DNA from: Psychromonas sp. CNPT3
GTDB taxonomy: Bacteria > Pseudomonadota > Gammaproteobacteria > Enterobacterales > Psychromonadaceae
Direction of reading: 5' to 3'
Assembly (NCBI RefSeq): GCF_000153405.2
Contig: NC_020802.1
Span: forward strand, 267,883-331,882
Length of the DNA stretch: 64,000 bases
The translations under genes and the position numbers were made by a program. The notes beneath the pieces are model-generated. The model was given only the letters and a program-made list of their open reading frames with translations, was not told the origin of the DNA and did no database searches. Below, piece after piece: positions 1 to 8,786 of this stretch (positions are counted from its first letter, which is position 1; every line of letters begins with the position of its first letter).

Positions 1-2
1 AT

Positions 3-305
3 CCCCAACTAGAAAATATTTGTGATCATCGCCAGCAACAAAAGTTTATTGACGCTATCAATGAGATCCAAGTACCTACAATCGTCATTTATGTGGCATT
101 AAAGCAACTCCCAGATAGAGGTCTAAAACGTCTATTAACCTTACTTCACTCCTCTTCTAAAAAAACACTGTATGTCCTTTTGATTGATGATGGCAGTATA
201 TCGGTAGCGCAAGGTGCGCAGCGTTTAAGTCAGTGGTATCAATTGTTATTACAAGCCGATATTAGTTTAGATAATATTATGCAGTTAAGGAGTCAACATG
301 ATTAG
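3..305 (+). CDS. DUF2868-type protein, C-terminal part (cut by window edge)
   Basis: The reading frame is open to the left edge with no stop, so this is the last ~100 codons of a longer gene. A GTG at position 93 is an internal codon, not a convincing start. The visible protein has alternating hydrophobic strands (TIVIYVAL, TLYVLLIDD) and no known catalytic motif. It overlaps the following GTPase gene by 8 bp, so the two are translationally coupled. In many gammaproteobacteria the gene just before a DUF3482 GTPase encodes a DUF2868 membrane protein. I assign it on that neighbourhood and general resemblance; the family call is an inference and the function is unknown. Confidence 0.6.
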   Translation, partial: PQLENICDHRQQQKFIDAINEIQVPTIVIYVALKQLPDRGLKRLLTLLHSSSKKTLYVLLIDDGSISVAQGAQRLSQWYQLLLQADISLDNIMQLRSQHD

Positions 306-1665
306 TTTATCCGTAGCGGTTGTAGGGCATACGAATGCGGGAAAAACATCATTAATACGCACTTTGTTGCGCGATGTTACCTTTGGCGAAGTTGCAGACA
401 GTGCGGGGACCACGAGGCATGTAGAAGGGGGCGCTTTAGTAATTGATGCCTCGCAACAATTAGCGCTTTATGACACCCCAGGGCTCGAAGATAGTAGCCG
501 CTTGTTAGAGGTATTAGACTCTTATTTTAAAGAGCAACGCGTTGATGGTATTGAGCGTTTACAATACTTTTTAGAACACATTACCGATCATGACGACTTG
601 CAACAAGAAGCGAAAGTGTTGCGCACTTTATTAACAAATGATCTGATTTTTTATGTCATTGATGTACGCGCCCCAACATTGGGTAAGTATCGCGATGAGT
701 TACAAATATTAAGTTATGCCGCAAAACCTATCATACCCGTGCTTAACTTTATTAAAGGTGAGCAAGAAAATACGGCGCGTTGGGTGGCGCAATTAGCTCG
801 CTTAAATTTTCATGCGTATGTTGGCTTTGATAATGTTAATTTTAAATTTAGTGATGAATTAAAAATTTATCACAAAATGCAAACCTTACTGGCAGAGAAA
901 GAAACCTTATTAAGTGCGTTGATAGCGCAGCGCCAAGTGCAGTGGCAATCATTATTAACGCTTGCAAAGCAATTGATGGCAGAGCTTATTATTGAATGTG
1001 GGGCGTTGCGTTATAGCGTGGAAGATACGCAAGAGGCCTGTCATAGTGCGATGTTAATGCTACAAAAGAAAGTGCGCGTGGCGGAGTCTGCATGTGTTAA
1101 AAAGTTATTAGCCTTGTATCAATTTAGGCAACAAGATTTACAGGAAAGTGAATTAAGTATTACGCAAGGCGCTTGGCAGCTAGATCTTTTTTCCGGTGAA
1201 AATATACAAGAATATGGGCTTGAACTGGGAAGTTTGGTAGCAAAAGGCGCCGGTGTTGGTCTTGCTATCGATTTAGCAGTGGGCGGAATAACGCTCGGCG
1301 CAGCCGCATTGTCTGGTGGTATTATCGGGGCGGTTTGGAGCGTTAAAGCGCGTTATTATGATGAGATCCATGCAAAAATTAAAGGGGAGCGTTATATTTG
1401 TTTAGATCTTCAGACGTTACAAGTTTTGTATTTACGCCAATTAAAGTTGCTACATGTTTTGCAGCAACGTGGGCATGCAAGTCTGGATAAGATTGAATTT
1501 CAAGTAGGCGCAACGCCGGTGAGTAAAAGCATTGCACAGCAATGTGCTCAATATCAAAAAACATTACACCGCTACCCGCAGTGGTCATCATTAAATGCGC
1601 ATTCATCTAATTCGCACTTAGCTAAACGCCAAAAATTCAAAGATAAGTTGGTCGCTAATATATAA
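298..1665 (+). CDS. Era-like GTPase with DUF3482 domain
   Basis: A 455-residue P-loop GTPase. The N-terminus carries G1 (GHTNAGKTS, residues 10-18) and G3 (DTPG, 59-62), typical of TrmE-Era-EngA-YihA-Septin GTPases. The position where NKxD is expected reads LNFIK, so G4 is degenerate or family-specific. The C-terminal half contains a long glycine- and alanine-rich hydrophobic stretch (about residues 313-348) that could insert in a membrane, followed by a basic tail. It starts at an ATG with AAGGAG just upstream, inside the end of the DUF2868 gene. The pair is conserved in proteobacteria and its role is not established; coupling of a GTP switch to a membrane partner is inference. Confidence 0.85.
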   Translation: MISLSVAVVGHTNAGKTSLIRTLLRDVTFGEVADSAGTTRHVEGGALVIDASQQLALYDTPGLEDSSRLLEVLDSYFKEQRVDGIERLQYFLEHITDHDDLQQEAKVLRTLLTNDLIFYVIDVRAPTLGKYRDELQILSYAAKPIIPVLNFIKGEQENTARWVAQLARLNFHAYVGFDNVNFKFSDELKIYHKMQTLLAEKETLLSALIAQRQVQWQSLLTLAKQLMAELIIECGALRYSVEDTQEACHSAMLMLQKKVRVAESACVKKLLALYQFRQQDLQESELSITQGAWQLDLFSGENIQEYGLELGSLVAKGAGVGLAIDLAVGGITLGAAALSGGIIGAVWSVKARYYDEIHAKIKGERYICLDLQTLQVLYLRQLKLLHVLQQRGHASLDKIEFQVGATPVSKSIAQQCAQYQKTLHRYPQWSSLNAHSSNSHLAKRQKFKDKLVANI

Positions 1666-1685
1666 TAATACCAATATATCGCGCT

Positions 1686-2669
1686 TTATCGGCGAATTAT
1701 TTTTCGGGTAATGACGTCAATTCCCGGCTGTACGTTCGTTTTAATAGATTGCAACGCCAGTGTTAAGGCGCGCTCGGCAATGAGTTCAAATTTCTGCTCT
1801 AAAGACTGTATTTTACTGGGTAAGAAATCAAGTAGACGATGCTCACCGAAGGTGGCAAGTTTAGTGCGCTTCATTAATTCTGGATGTAATAGTAAATGAT
1901 CGAGCACTCCTTCAAATAAGGTATATGACGTGGCAATAATAGCATCAGGAAAGTGATTATTACGCGCCCAACTTTGTAACTGTGCTTGGCCTTGCTCTGG
2001 GCTAAAGTGATCGCCATAGGCTATGGAATATTGAATATTGGGTTGGTATTGCTTAATCGCTGCTAAAAAACCTTGCTCTCTCTCTTTTGATATTCCCAAA
2101 TCGCGCACTGCGCCGACTAAACCAATACTGTTAATATTTTTGGAGAGCAGGGATTGGGTTAATGCATAAGATCCCTCTAAATCCTCACTGATCACGGAAG
2201 CAAAAACTTCATCATTCAGGGCTCTATCAATACCGATAATAGGTACGCCCTTTGCTTGTATATCGTAATAAAAAGCGTGATCTAGCGGTAAAGAGGTGGC
2301 GACTAACAGAGCGTCAATACGTCGACTCAGTAACGTGTTCGCCACTTTCATTTCTGTTTGCATATCATCATCAGAGCAACAAATAATTAATTGATAGCCC
2401 GCTTGACGTGCATTACGCTCAAGTAATTTGGCAAGTTTACAATAACTATTATTTTCAAGATCCGGGATGATAAGGCCTAATAAATGATTGCTTCCGCCTC
2501 GCAGTGCACGTGCTGCAGGATTCACACTAAAATTGTAGCGCTTAACGATCTCCATCACTTTCAGCTGCGTTTTCTGACTAATGCGATATTTACTGGCTTT
2601 GCCATTTATTACGTAGCTAGCCGTCGTACGGGAAACGCCCGCAAGTTTGGCGATTTTATCTAATGTCAT
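1686..2669 (-). CDS. cra: Cra/FruR, LacI-family fructose repressor
   Basis: A 327-residue LacI/GalR regulator. The N-terminal helix-turn-helix (TLDKIAKLAGVSRTTASYVI, residues 2-21) is nearly that of E. coli Cra. A hinge and a periplasmic-binding-protein-like effector domain follow (GLIIPDLENNSY near residue 65, RALRGG before it). Cra binds operators in the absence of fructose 1-phosphate (fructose 1,6-bisphosphate has also been reported as an effector) and controls fruBKA and, in enterics, central carbon flux. Here it is divergent from fruBKA, with two Cra-type operators in the 214-bp gap. That placement is the FruR arrangement of Vibrio- and Psychromonas-like bacteria and suggests a local repressor role. 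The regulon beyond fruBKA cannot be judged from this window. Confidence 0.93.
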   Translation of the reverse strand: MTLDKIAKLAGVSRTTASYVINGKASKYRISQKTQLKVMEIVKRYNFSVNPAARALRGGSNHLLGLIIPDLENNSYCKLAKLLERNARQAGYQLIICCSDDDMQTEMKVANTLLSRRIDALLVATSLPLDHAFYYDIQAKGVPIIGIDRALNDEVFASVISEDLEGSYALTQSLLSKNINSIGLVGAVRDLGISKEREQGFLAAIKQYQPNIQYSIAYGDHFSPEQGQAQLQSWARNNHFPDAIIATSYTLFEGVLDHLLLHPELMKRTKLATFGEHRLLDFLPSKIQSLEQKFELIAERALTLALQSIKTNVQPGIDVITRKIIRR

Positions 2670-2776
2670 CTATTATCATACCTATAATAATTACAATTTT
2701 GTGCAGTGCCTCATAGTTTCTCAACACAATACATGAAGAACAATTGAGATCTGTATAAAGATGCTTCAGTATAATA

Positions 2777-2792
2777 GCTGAAAGGTTTCAGC
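2777..2792. promoter_or_regulatory. Cra operator 1
   Basis: GCTGAAAGGTTTCAGC is palindromic except for its two central bases. Read on the minus strand it begins GCTGAAACCTTTCA and fits the Cra consensus RSTGAAWCSNTYHH at every position. It lies about 90 bp upstream of fruB and within the cra-fruB divergent region, so it could repress either gene. Confidence 0.8.
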
Positions 2793-2840
2793 AAGTGTAT
2801 TTAATTATATTAATACTGAGATCTCTTTTTTTGATAATTA

Positions 2841-2856
2841 GCTGAAACGATTCAGT
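2841..2856 (+). promoter_or_regulatory. Cra operator 2
   Basis: GCTGAAACGATTCAGT fits the Cra consensus RSTGAAWCSNTYHH at every position on the plus strand. It lies 28 bp before the fruB start codon, close to the ribosome binding site AAGGAG at 2871-2876. Bound repressor here would block initiation or early elongation. The centres of operators 1 and 2 are 64 bp apart, about six helical turns, which would allow looping or cooperative binding. Confidence 0.8.
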
Positions 2857-2883
2857 TTATGTAAGCGTTCAAGGAGTTCAATC

Positions 2884-3993
2884 ATGTTGTCACTTTCGGT
2901 TAATGATATTGAGTTAAATCAATCGCCCATCAATAAAGAAATTGCCATTGAAAATTTAGCGAAAAATTTATATGAAAAGGGTTACGTAGAAAAAACTTAT
3001 GGCGGTGGCATGCAGGCCCGAGAAGTACAACATTCCACTTATCTAGGCAATGGGATTGCAATCCCCCACGGCACATTAGAGACGCGATCATTGGTTAAAA
3101 AAACCGGCGTGCAATTACATCATTTTCCTAAGGGTGTTGATTGGGGAAAGGGTCAACGCGTTTATTTAGCTATCGCCATTGCCGCTAAATCGGATGAACA
3201 TTTAAGTATTTTAAAACAGTTAACCAAAGTGTTAAGCGCCACTGGGGTGGAAGAGGCGTTAAAGAACTGTCAAAGCAAAACCCAATTATTAGCAATATTA
3301 AATACCCAAGAAGCGTCGCCTTTAATGCTTAATGACGCCTTGATCGAATTAGATTTTCCGGTGAACTCTTTAGTGCAACTGTGCGCGGTAAGCGCGGGGC
3401 TATTAAAAAACCAAGACGCTATCAGCAAAGCGGGGGTTGTTGATGTTATTACTCAAAAAGTGACTTATTTAGGACAAGGTTTATGGCTTGCTAAAACAGC
3501 AACAAGTGTTCAAAAAAGTGCACTGGCTTTTGTGACGCCATTAAAGGCGTTTAAAGAAGAAGGCCATCCAGTACAAGGTTTATTAATTTTAGCGGGATGT
3601 GATGAGCAGCATCACGTCAATATGCAGTGTTTAGTGGATGTGATTTACGGCCAAGAGGTGCATAAATTATATCAACAAACTAAACCTGAAATCATACGCT
3701 TACTGAGTGAAAAAAGGCAACAAGGCCTATCTGCAAGTTTCAAAATTAACAATAAGCATGGTTTGCACACGCGCCCAAGCGCGATGCTTGTGAAGATAGC
3801 AAAGCAATATAAAGCGGCTATTCAAGTGAGCAATGCGCAAGGGTTATCAGTCGATGCGAAGAACTTAATGAAAGTTATCTCTTTGAGCGTCAATTGTGGT
3901 GATTTATTAACTTTCCATGCGGACGGAATTGATGCGCAGGTAGCTCTCGACGCTTTATCTGTCGCTATCGATTTAGGCTTAGGAGAAGAATAA
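2884..3993 (+). CDS. fruB: PTS fructose-specific IIA/FPr (diphosphoryl transfer protein)
   Basis: A 369-residue fusion that carries phosphate from enzyme I to FruA. The N-terminal EIIA-Fru domain has its active histidine in GIAIPHGTLETR (His62). A less conserved middle domain of about 120 residues follows, then a C-terminal HPr-like domain with the active site GLHTRPS (His295). The length and order (EIIA, M, HPr) match E. coli FruB at 376 residues. It starts 7 nt after a strong AAGGAG, is first in fruBKA, and is separated from fruK by 2 bp. Expression is expected to be induced by fructose through release of Cra from the two operators upstream. Confidence 0.95.
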   Translation: MLSLSVNDIELNQSPINKEIAIENLAKNLYEKGYVEKTYGGGMQAREVQHSTYLGNGIAIPHGTLETRSLVKKTGVQLHHFPKGVDWGKGQRVYLAIAIAAKSDEHLSILKQLTKVLSATGVEEALKNCQSKTQLLAILNTQEASPLMLNDALIELDFPVNSLVQLCAVSAGLLKNQDAISKAGVVDVITQKVTYLGQGLWLAKTATSVQKSALAFVTPLKAFKEEGHPVQGLLILAGCDEQHHVNMQCLVDVIYGQEVHKLYQQTKPEIIRLLSEKRQQGLSASFKINNKHGLHTRPSAMLVKIAKQYKAAIQVSNAQGLSVDAKNLMKVISLSVNCGDLLTFHADGIDAQVALDALSVAIDLGLGEE

Positions 3994-3995
3994 GC

Positions 3996-4937
3996 ATGGA
4001 TAAAATCAAAGCATTAAAAGTGGTCACGATTACGTTAAATCCCGCATTAGATCTGACGGGGCATTTGACGCGTCTTAATAAAGGCGCTGTTAATAATGTA
4101 TTAAAATCGGCTTTTCAGCCGGCAGGTAAAGGCGTCAATGTCGGTAAAGTATTGTCTGAATTAGGCGCGAAGGTCACCCTTACCGGATTTCTTGGTATGG
4201 GTAACGACGCTGACTTTTGCGCATTATTTAAACGTCTTGGCGTTGCAGATGAATTTATTAGAGTGGCGGGCAATACGCGCATTAATGTCAAAGTGGTCGA
4301 AGAAAACAATTGTGTCAGTGATATTAATTTCCCCGGCATAAGCATTGATAGTGACGCTATTTGTCAATTTGAAAAACGCTTACAAGAACTTGCCTTAAGT
4401 CATGATGTTTTCGTACTTGCAGGCAGTTTACCGCCGGGAATTAGCGCGCAATTATGTGCAAAGTGGATCGCACAATTAAAGGCCCAAGGTAAAAAAGTCT
4501 TTTTTGATAGCAGTAATGCCACCTTAAGCGCAGGTTTTAAAGCGAAACCTTGGCTGGTTAAACCCAATATTGATGAATTAGAGCAATATGTTGGCCATGC
4601 ATTAAGTAGCGAGCATTCGCGCCGCCACGCCGGCCAACAGTTATTGGATTCTTCGATTGGAAATGTCGTGATCTCACTCGGCGCAGAGGGGCTAATGTGG
4701 TTAAACCATGAAGGCTGGCTATGTGCGCGCGCGCCAAAAATGAACGTCGTGAGTACGGTCGGTGCGGGAGATACGTTAGTAGCAGCGTTATGTTGGGGAT
4801 ATTTGAATCAATGGAGTAAAGAAAAAGTATTACGCTTTGCAACGGCACTTTCAGCGTTAGCTGTCACCCAAGTAGGGGTTGGAGTGCAAGACATCAAGGT
4901 AGTTGTCGCCATGAGCGCAGACATCGTCATTTCTTAA
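3996..4937 (+). CDS. fruK: 1-phosphofructokinase
   Basis: A 313-residue PfkB/ribokinase-family kinase that phosphorylates fructose 1-phosphate to fructose 1,6-bisphosphate in the cytoplasm. The N-terminus has TLNPALD, typical of FruK/LacC/PfkB enzymes. The second PfkB signature STVGAGDTL carries the GAGD motif at residues 256-259, with Asp259 as expected catalytic base. The gene begins 2 bp after the fruB stop and ends 16 bp before fruA, which fits one transcript. Its substrate is the product of FruA transport. Nothing unusual in length or motifs. Confidence 0.95.
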   Translation: MDKIKALKVVTITLNPALDLTGHLTRLNKGAVNNVLKSAFQPAGKGVNVGKVLSELGAKVTLTGFLGMGNDADFCALFKRLGVADEFIRVAGNTRINVKVVEENNCVSDINFPGISIDSDAICQFEKRLQELALSHDVFVLAGSLPPGISAQLCAKWIAQLKAQGKKVFFDSSNATLSAGFKAKPWLVKPNIDELEQYVGHALSSEHSRRHAGQQLLDSSIGNVVISLGAEGLMWLNHEGWLCARAPKMNVVSTVGAGDTLVAALCWGYLNQWSKEKVLRFATALSALAVTQVGVGVQDIKVVVAMSADIVIS

Positions 4938-4953
4938 TTTAAGGACAAAAATA

Positions 4954-6681
4954 ATGAAAATTGCAATTGTAACGGCTTGCCCGACAGGCATAGCCAATAG
5001 CTTAATTGCTGCTGGATTATTAGAAAAAGCAGCACAAGATTTAAACTTACACGCCGATATAGAATGCCATTCGAGCGTCACCGATATCGTGCTATTAAGT
5101 GCTGAGCAAATCGCACAAGCAGATTGCATTGTGCTGGCAACGGATGTGAACATTGATGACGCGCGGTTTATTGGCCATAAAGTGTACCGCTCATCGATTG
5201 ACGCCGTTTTTGTAGATGCTAAAAAATATTTAAGTGTGGCGCTTAAATCTGCTGAGATCTTGACCAAAAGTGTCGAGCTAGAAAACCAAGATAAAGTGAG
5301 CACTATTAAAAAAATTGTGGCGATCACCGCGTGCCCAACAGGGGTTGCACATACTTTTATGGCAGCCGAAGCGTTGCAACAAGAAGGCGAGCGTTTAGGT
5401 TATCACATTAAGGTTGAAACACGTGGCTCGGTGGGGGCTAAAAATAAACTCAGCGAGACAGACATTAAAGAGGCTGATATTGTCATCATCGCTGCTGATA
5501 TTGATATTAACCTGGCGCAATTTGACGGTAAAAAAATATATCAAACAAGCACCAGTTTAGCGTTGAAAAAAACCACCCAAACGCTTGAAAAAGCGTTCAC
5601 AGAGGGGGCTTTATATCGCCATGGTAATACACAAAATGGTGATGCATCTGCGTCGTCAGATAAAGGTATCTACAAGCATTTAATGACAGGTGTGTCGCAT
5701 ATGTTACCTATCGTTGTGGCAGGTGGACTTATTATTGCACTGTCTTTTATATTTGGTATTGAAGCGTTTAAAGAGGAGGGCACATTGGCTGCCGCCTTAA
5801 TGACTATCGGTGGTGGCACTGCCTTTGCATTGATGATCCCTGTTTTATCTGGATTTATTGCTTTTTCTATCGCAGATAGACCCGGTCTTGCGCCAGGGTT
5901 GATAGGTGGCATGCTAGCAAGTTCAACGGGCGCTGGTTTCTTAGGGGGTATTATTGCGGGTTTCTTAGCCGGTTATATTGCTAAATTTATTGCGGATAAA
6001 TTAAAATTACCACAATCAATGCAAGCCTTAAAACCCATCTTAGTGATCCCACTTTTTGCAAGTTTAAGTACCGGTCTTATCATGATTTATGTCGTCGGTA
6101 CCCCGGTGGCCTTTGCGATGACCACATTAACTGAATTTCTTAATAATATGGGATCTGCCAATGCGGTTATTCTAGGTCTTATTCTAGGCGCAATGATGTG
6201 CTTTGACTTAGGTGGCCCTGTTAATAAGACCGCGTATACCTTTGGTGTGGGTTTACTCGCATCGCAAACTTATGCGCCAATGGCCGCTGTTATGGCTGCC
6301 GGTATGGTGCCTGCACTCGGTATGGGTCTTGCAACGTTCCTGATGAAACGTAAATTTAATCAGAGTGAGCAAGAAGCGGGTAAAGCTGCTTTCGTTCTGG
6401 GATTGTGCTTTATTTCAGAAGGGGCTATCCCATTTGCTGCGCGCGATCCCATGCGCGTTATTCCAAGTTGTATTGCCGGCGGTGCATTAACAGGGGCTTT
6501 ATCAATGTATTTTGGGGCGCAGTTAATGGCGCCACACGGTGGGTTATTCGTGTTATTTATTCCACACGCTATTACACCGGTTGGTTTATATGTCTTTGCA
6601 ATTATAGCGGGAACCTTAGTGACGGGAATAAGTTACGCCCTACTTAAAAAACAAGACGTAACGCCAAGCGTCTCTATATAA
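4954..6681 (+). CDS. fruA: PTS fructose transporter subunit IIBC
   Basis: A 575-residue inner-membrane permease that imports fructose and phosphorylates it at carbon 1. It has the FruA layout IIB'-IIB-IIC. Two related N-terminal modules each carry a VTACPTG/ITACPTG motif; Cys127 in the second (TACPTGVAHTF) is the expected phosphocysteine, and Cys9 sits in the first, B' copy. The rest is the multi-spanning IIC domain, with hydrophobic helices from about residue 250 and GGPVNKTAYTFG as a characteristic loop. It closes the fruBKA operon and is followed by a 12-bp perfect inverted repeat. Confidence 0.95.
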   Translation: MKIAIVTACPTGIANSLIAAGLLEKAAQDLNLHADIECHSSVTDIVLLSAEQIAQADCIVLATDVNIDDARFIGHKVYRSSIDAVFVDAKKYLSVALKSAEILTKSVELENQDKVSTIKKIVAITACPTGVAHTFMAAEALQQEGERLGYHIKVETRGSVGAKNKLSETDIKEADIVIIAADIDINLAQFDGKKIYQTSTSLALKKTTQTLEKAFTEGALYRHGNTQNGDASASSDKGIYKHLMTGVSHMLPIVVAGGLIIALSFIFGIEAFKEEGTLAAALMTIGGGTAFALMIPVLSGFIAFSIADRPGLAPGLIGGMLASSTGAGFLGGIIAGFLAGYIAKFIADKLKLPQSMQALKPILVIPLFASLSTGLIMIYVVGTPVAFAMTTLTEFLNNMGSANAVILGLILGAMMCFDLGGPVNKTAYTFGVGLLASQTYAPMAAVMAAGMVPALGMGLATFLMKRKFNQSEQEAGKAAFVLGLCFISEGAIPFAARDPMRVIPSCIAGGALTGALSMYFGAQLMAPHGGLFVLFIPHAITPVGLYVFAIIAGTLVTGISYALLKKQDVTPSVSI

Positions 6682-6688
6682 AACATAC

Positions 6689-6725
6689 TTTAAATGCCTC
6701 CGTTTTTATTCCTGAGGCATTTAAA
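6689..6725 (+). terminator. Hairpin after fruA
   Basis: TTTAAATGCCTC and GAGGCATTTAAA form a perfect 12-bp stem around a 13-nt loop, starting 8 nt after the fruA stop. There is no long T-run after the stem, so it may be a weak intrinsic terminator or a 3'-end stabilising hairpin. Confidence 0.6.
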
Positions 6726-7059
6726 ATTTAGGGGTGTGACTCTTCTTCAAAGTCAGCAAATAAAACGATATTAATGTTCAATCTGCAAGTTTATCGAGAC
6801 TGCATCGGGCAATTTAAAACTGTTCTTTCTTTAATGATAAAAAATAATTTACTTGTTACACCTGCTTTTTTACCCGCCAGATACTATTGATTATCACTAC
6901 ATAAAATAATTCGTATTTTTTAAATAACTTCCAATTAAAAGAGGATCCAGATCAATACTTGAGTAATTTGCTATGGTATTTTCTTTTCGAAATTGAGGTT
7001 TAATATCTCTATCGCTTTATTAATAGACAAGCTATAGAGCAACAAAAAAAGAGAAAATT
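6726..7059. other. Intergenic region upstream of hcp
   Basis: This A+T-rich gap between fruA and hcp holds no convincing gene. It should contain the hcp-hcr promoter. I looked for an FNR box (TTGAT-N4-ATCAA) and an NsrR-type palindrome and found only poor partial matches, for example TTGATTATCAC near 6890. TTGAGG at 6993-6998 could be a -35 element, but no good -10 follows at the right spacing. The hcp ribosome binding site is a modest AGAG just before the ATG at 7060. Confidence 0.4.
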
Positions 7060-8721
7060 ATGTTTTGTATTCAATGTGAACAAACTATTCGTACACCTGT
7101 TGCCGATGGCTGCTCATACTCAAAAGGTATGTGTGGTAAAACAGAAGAGGTATCAGATTTACAAGATTTGCTAATTTATGCATTACAAAGTACTTCTTTT
7201 TATGCTGAAAAAGCGCGTGAATTTGGCATTATAGATGCAACTATTGATGCCTTTGTCCCTAAGGCTTTTTTTGCTACATTAACCAATGTTAATTTTGAAG
7301 CGGATAGAATAGAAGGTTACGCTTATCAAGCGCAAAAATATCGTGAGCAGCTTAAAGGTAAATACGAAGCTGCTTGTTTAGTTTCGGGTAAAAAACCAGT
7401 AGCAGAGACTAAAGTGTCTACATTCACGTTGGCAAGTGATCGTGAAATGTTGCTTAAACAGGCATCAAGTGTTGCCGTTAATCGAGGCAAAGAGCTGGTT
7501 TCTGAAGATGTTATGGGCTTACGCCTATTATGCTTGTATGGATTAAAAGGTGCTGCCGCTTATATGGAGCATGCTTATATCCTTGGTCAAAGTTGTGAGA
7601 CAATCAATGCTGAATTTCATAAGATTTTTGCATGGCTTGCAACTGATCCTGACGATCTGGGTAAATTGCTTGAAATAAGTATGGCAATTGGGCTTATGAA
7701 TTATAAAATAATGGAAATACTAGATTTAGGTGAGACAACTAAATTTGGTCATCCACAACCTACCACCGTCAACGTAAAATCTGTAGCCGGTAAAGCTATT
7801 TTAGTATCTGGTCATGATTTATGTGATTTAGAGATGATATTAAAGCAAACCGAAGGTACGGGGATTAATGTTTATACCAATGGTGAAATGTTGCCTGCTC
7901 ATGCTTATCCCGGTTTGAAAAAATATTCTCATTTAGTGGCGAATTACGGTAGTGCATGGCAAAACCAACAAGAAGAATTCTCACGTTTTCCTGGCCCTAT
8001 TGTGATGACTTCAAATTGTATTATTGACCCTAATGTAGGGGATTATATTGATCGTATATTCACTCGCAGTATCGTTGGCTGGCCGGGCGTAAAACATATT
8101 GAAGAGGATGACTTTAGCGTTGTAATTGCATCTGCTTTAGCATCAGAAGGATTTAAATATTCTGAAATCCCTCATGAAATCACTATCGGTTTTGGACGTA
8201 ATGCTTTGATGGATGCAGCGCCTGCTGTGGTTGAACAAGTTAAAGCGGGTAATATTAAACATTTGTTTTTAGTGGGTGGTTGTGATGGTGAGAGGTCTGA
8301 GCGTAGTTATTATACCGATATCGCTAAAGCTATCCCACAAGATTGCCTTATTTTAACATTGGCATGCGGTAAATTTAAATTTAATAAATTAAATTTTGGG
8401 GATATAAATGGGATCCCACGTTTATTGGATGTCGGTCAATGTAATGACTCTTATTCTGCAATTCAATTAGCGTTAGCACTGGCTAAAGAGTTTGATTGTG
8501 GTGTTAATGATCTGCCTTTAAGTATCGTTTTAAGTTGGTTTGAGCAAAAAGCTATTGTGGTATTACTCACTTTATTATCTTTAGGGATCAAAGATATTCG
8601 TGTTGGACCCACTAAACCTGCTTTTCTTACAGACAATTTACTCAATATATTAAATGAGAAATTTGGATTAACGATGATAACGGATGTTGAATCAGATCTA
8701 AAAACAATGCTTGGTAAATAA
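7060..8721 (+). CDS. hcp: Hydroxylamine reductase / hybrid cluster protein
   Basis: A 553-residue Hcp that is highly similar to E. coli Hcp along its length. The N-terminal cysteines are C3, C6, C18 and C25, with the C-x2-C-x11-C-x6-C spacing of the enterobacterial type that binds a [2Fe-2S] cluster in E. coli. Hybrid-cluster ligand regions are visible, such as [21 protein letters not shown] and [11 protein letters not shown]. Hcp reduces hydroxylamine in vitro and acts as a nitric oxide reductase and in S-nitrosylation in enteric bacteria. It is followed by hcr, its electron donor, 65 bp downstream. The gene is probably induced anaerobically or by NO, but I could not find a clear operator. 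Confidence 0.96.
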   Translation: MFCIQCEQTIRTPVADGCSYSKGMCGKTEEVSDLQDLLIYALQSTSFYAEKAREFGIIDATIDAFVPKAFFATLTNVNFEADRIEGYAYQAQKYREQLKGKYEAACLVSGKKPVAETKVSTFTLASDREMLLKQASSVAVNRGKELVSEDVMGLRLLCLYGLKGAAAYMEHAYILGQSCETINAEFHKIFAWLATDPDDLGKLLEISMAIGLMNYKIMEILDLGETTKFGHPQPTTVNVKSVAGKAILVSGHDLCDLEMILKQTEGTGINVYTNGEMLPAHAYPGLKKYSHLVANYGSAWQNQQEEFSRFPGPIVMTSNCIIDPNVGDYIDRIFTRSIVGWPGVKHIEEDDFSVVIASALASEGFKYSEIPHEITIGFGRNALMDAAPAVVEQVKAGNIKHLFLVGGCDGERSERSYYTDIAKAIPQDCLILTLACGKFKFNKLNFGDINGIPRLLDVGQCNDSYSAIQLALALAKEFDCGVNDLPLSIVLSWFEQKAIVVLLTLLSLGIKDIRVGPTKPAFLTDNLLNILNEKFGLTMITDVESDLKTMLGK

Positions 8722-8743
8722 TACTCGCTAAATAATTAATGAT

Positions 8744-8770
8744 GGCTAATTAATTAATGATTAATTAGCC
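8744..8770 (+). other. Intercistronic hairpin between hcp and hcr
   Basis: GGCTAATTAAT and ATTAATTAGCC form a perfect 11-bp stem with a 5-nt loop in the 65-bp gap. No T-run follows; the hcr ribosome binding site AGAAGGA comes 5 nt later. It is more likely an mRNA processing or stability element, or an A+T-rich palindromic binding site, than a full terminator. Confidence 0.5.
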
Positions 8771-8786
8771 AAAAGAAGGATGAAAC

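Noticed and set aside
4857-5327. 156-codon frame on the - strand opposite the fruK end and fruA start
   Set aside because: It overlaps confident fruK and fruA and has a codon pattern of a shadow frame.
6726-7059. FNR or NsrR box upstream of hcp
   Set aside because: Only partial, low-quality matches were found; known hcp regulation made me look, but the sequence does not show a clear site.
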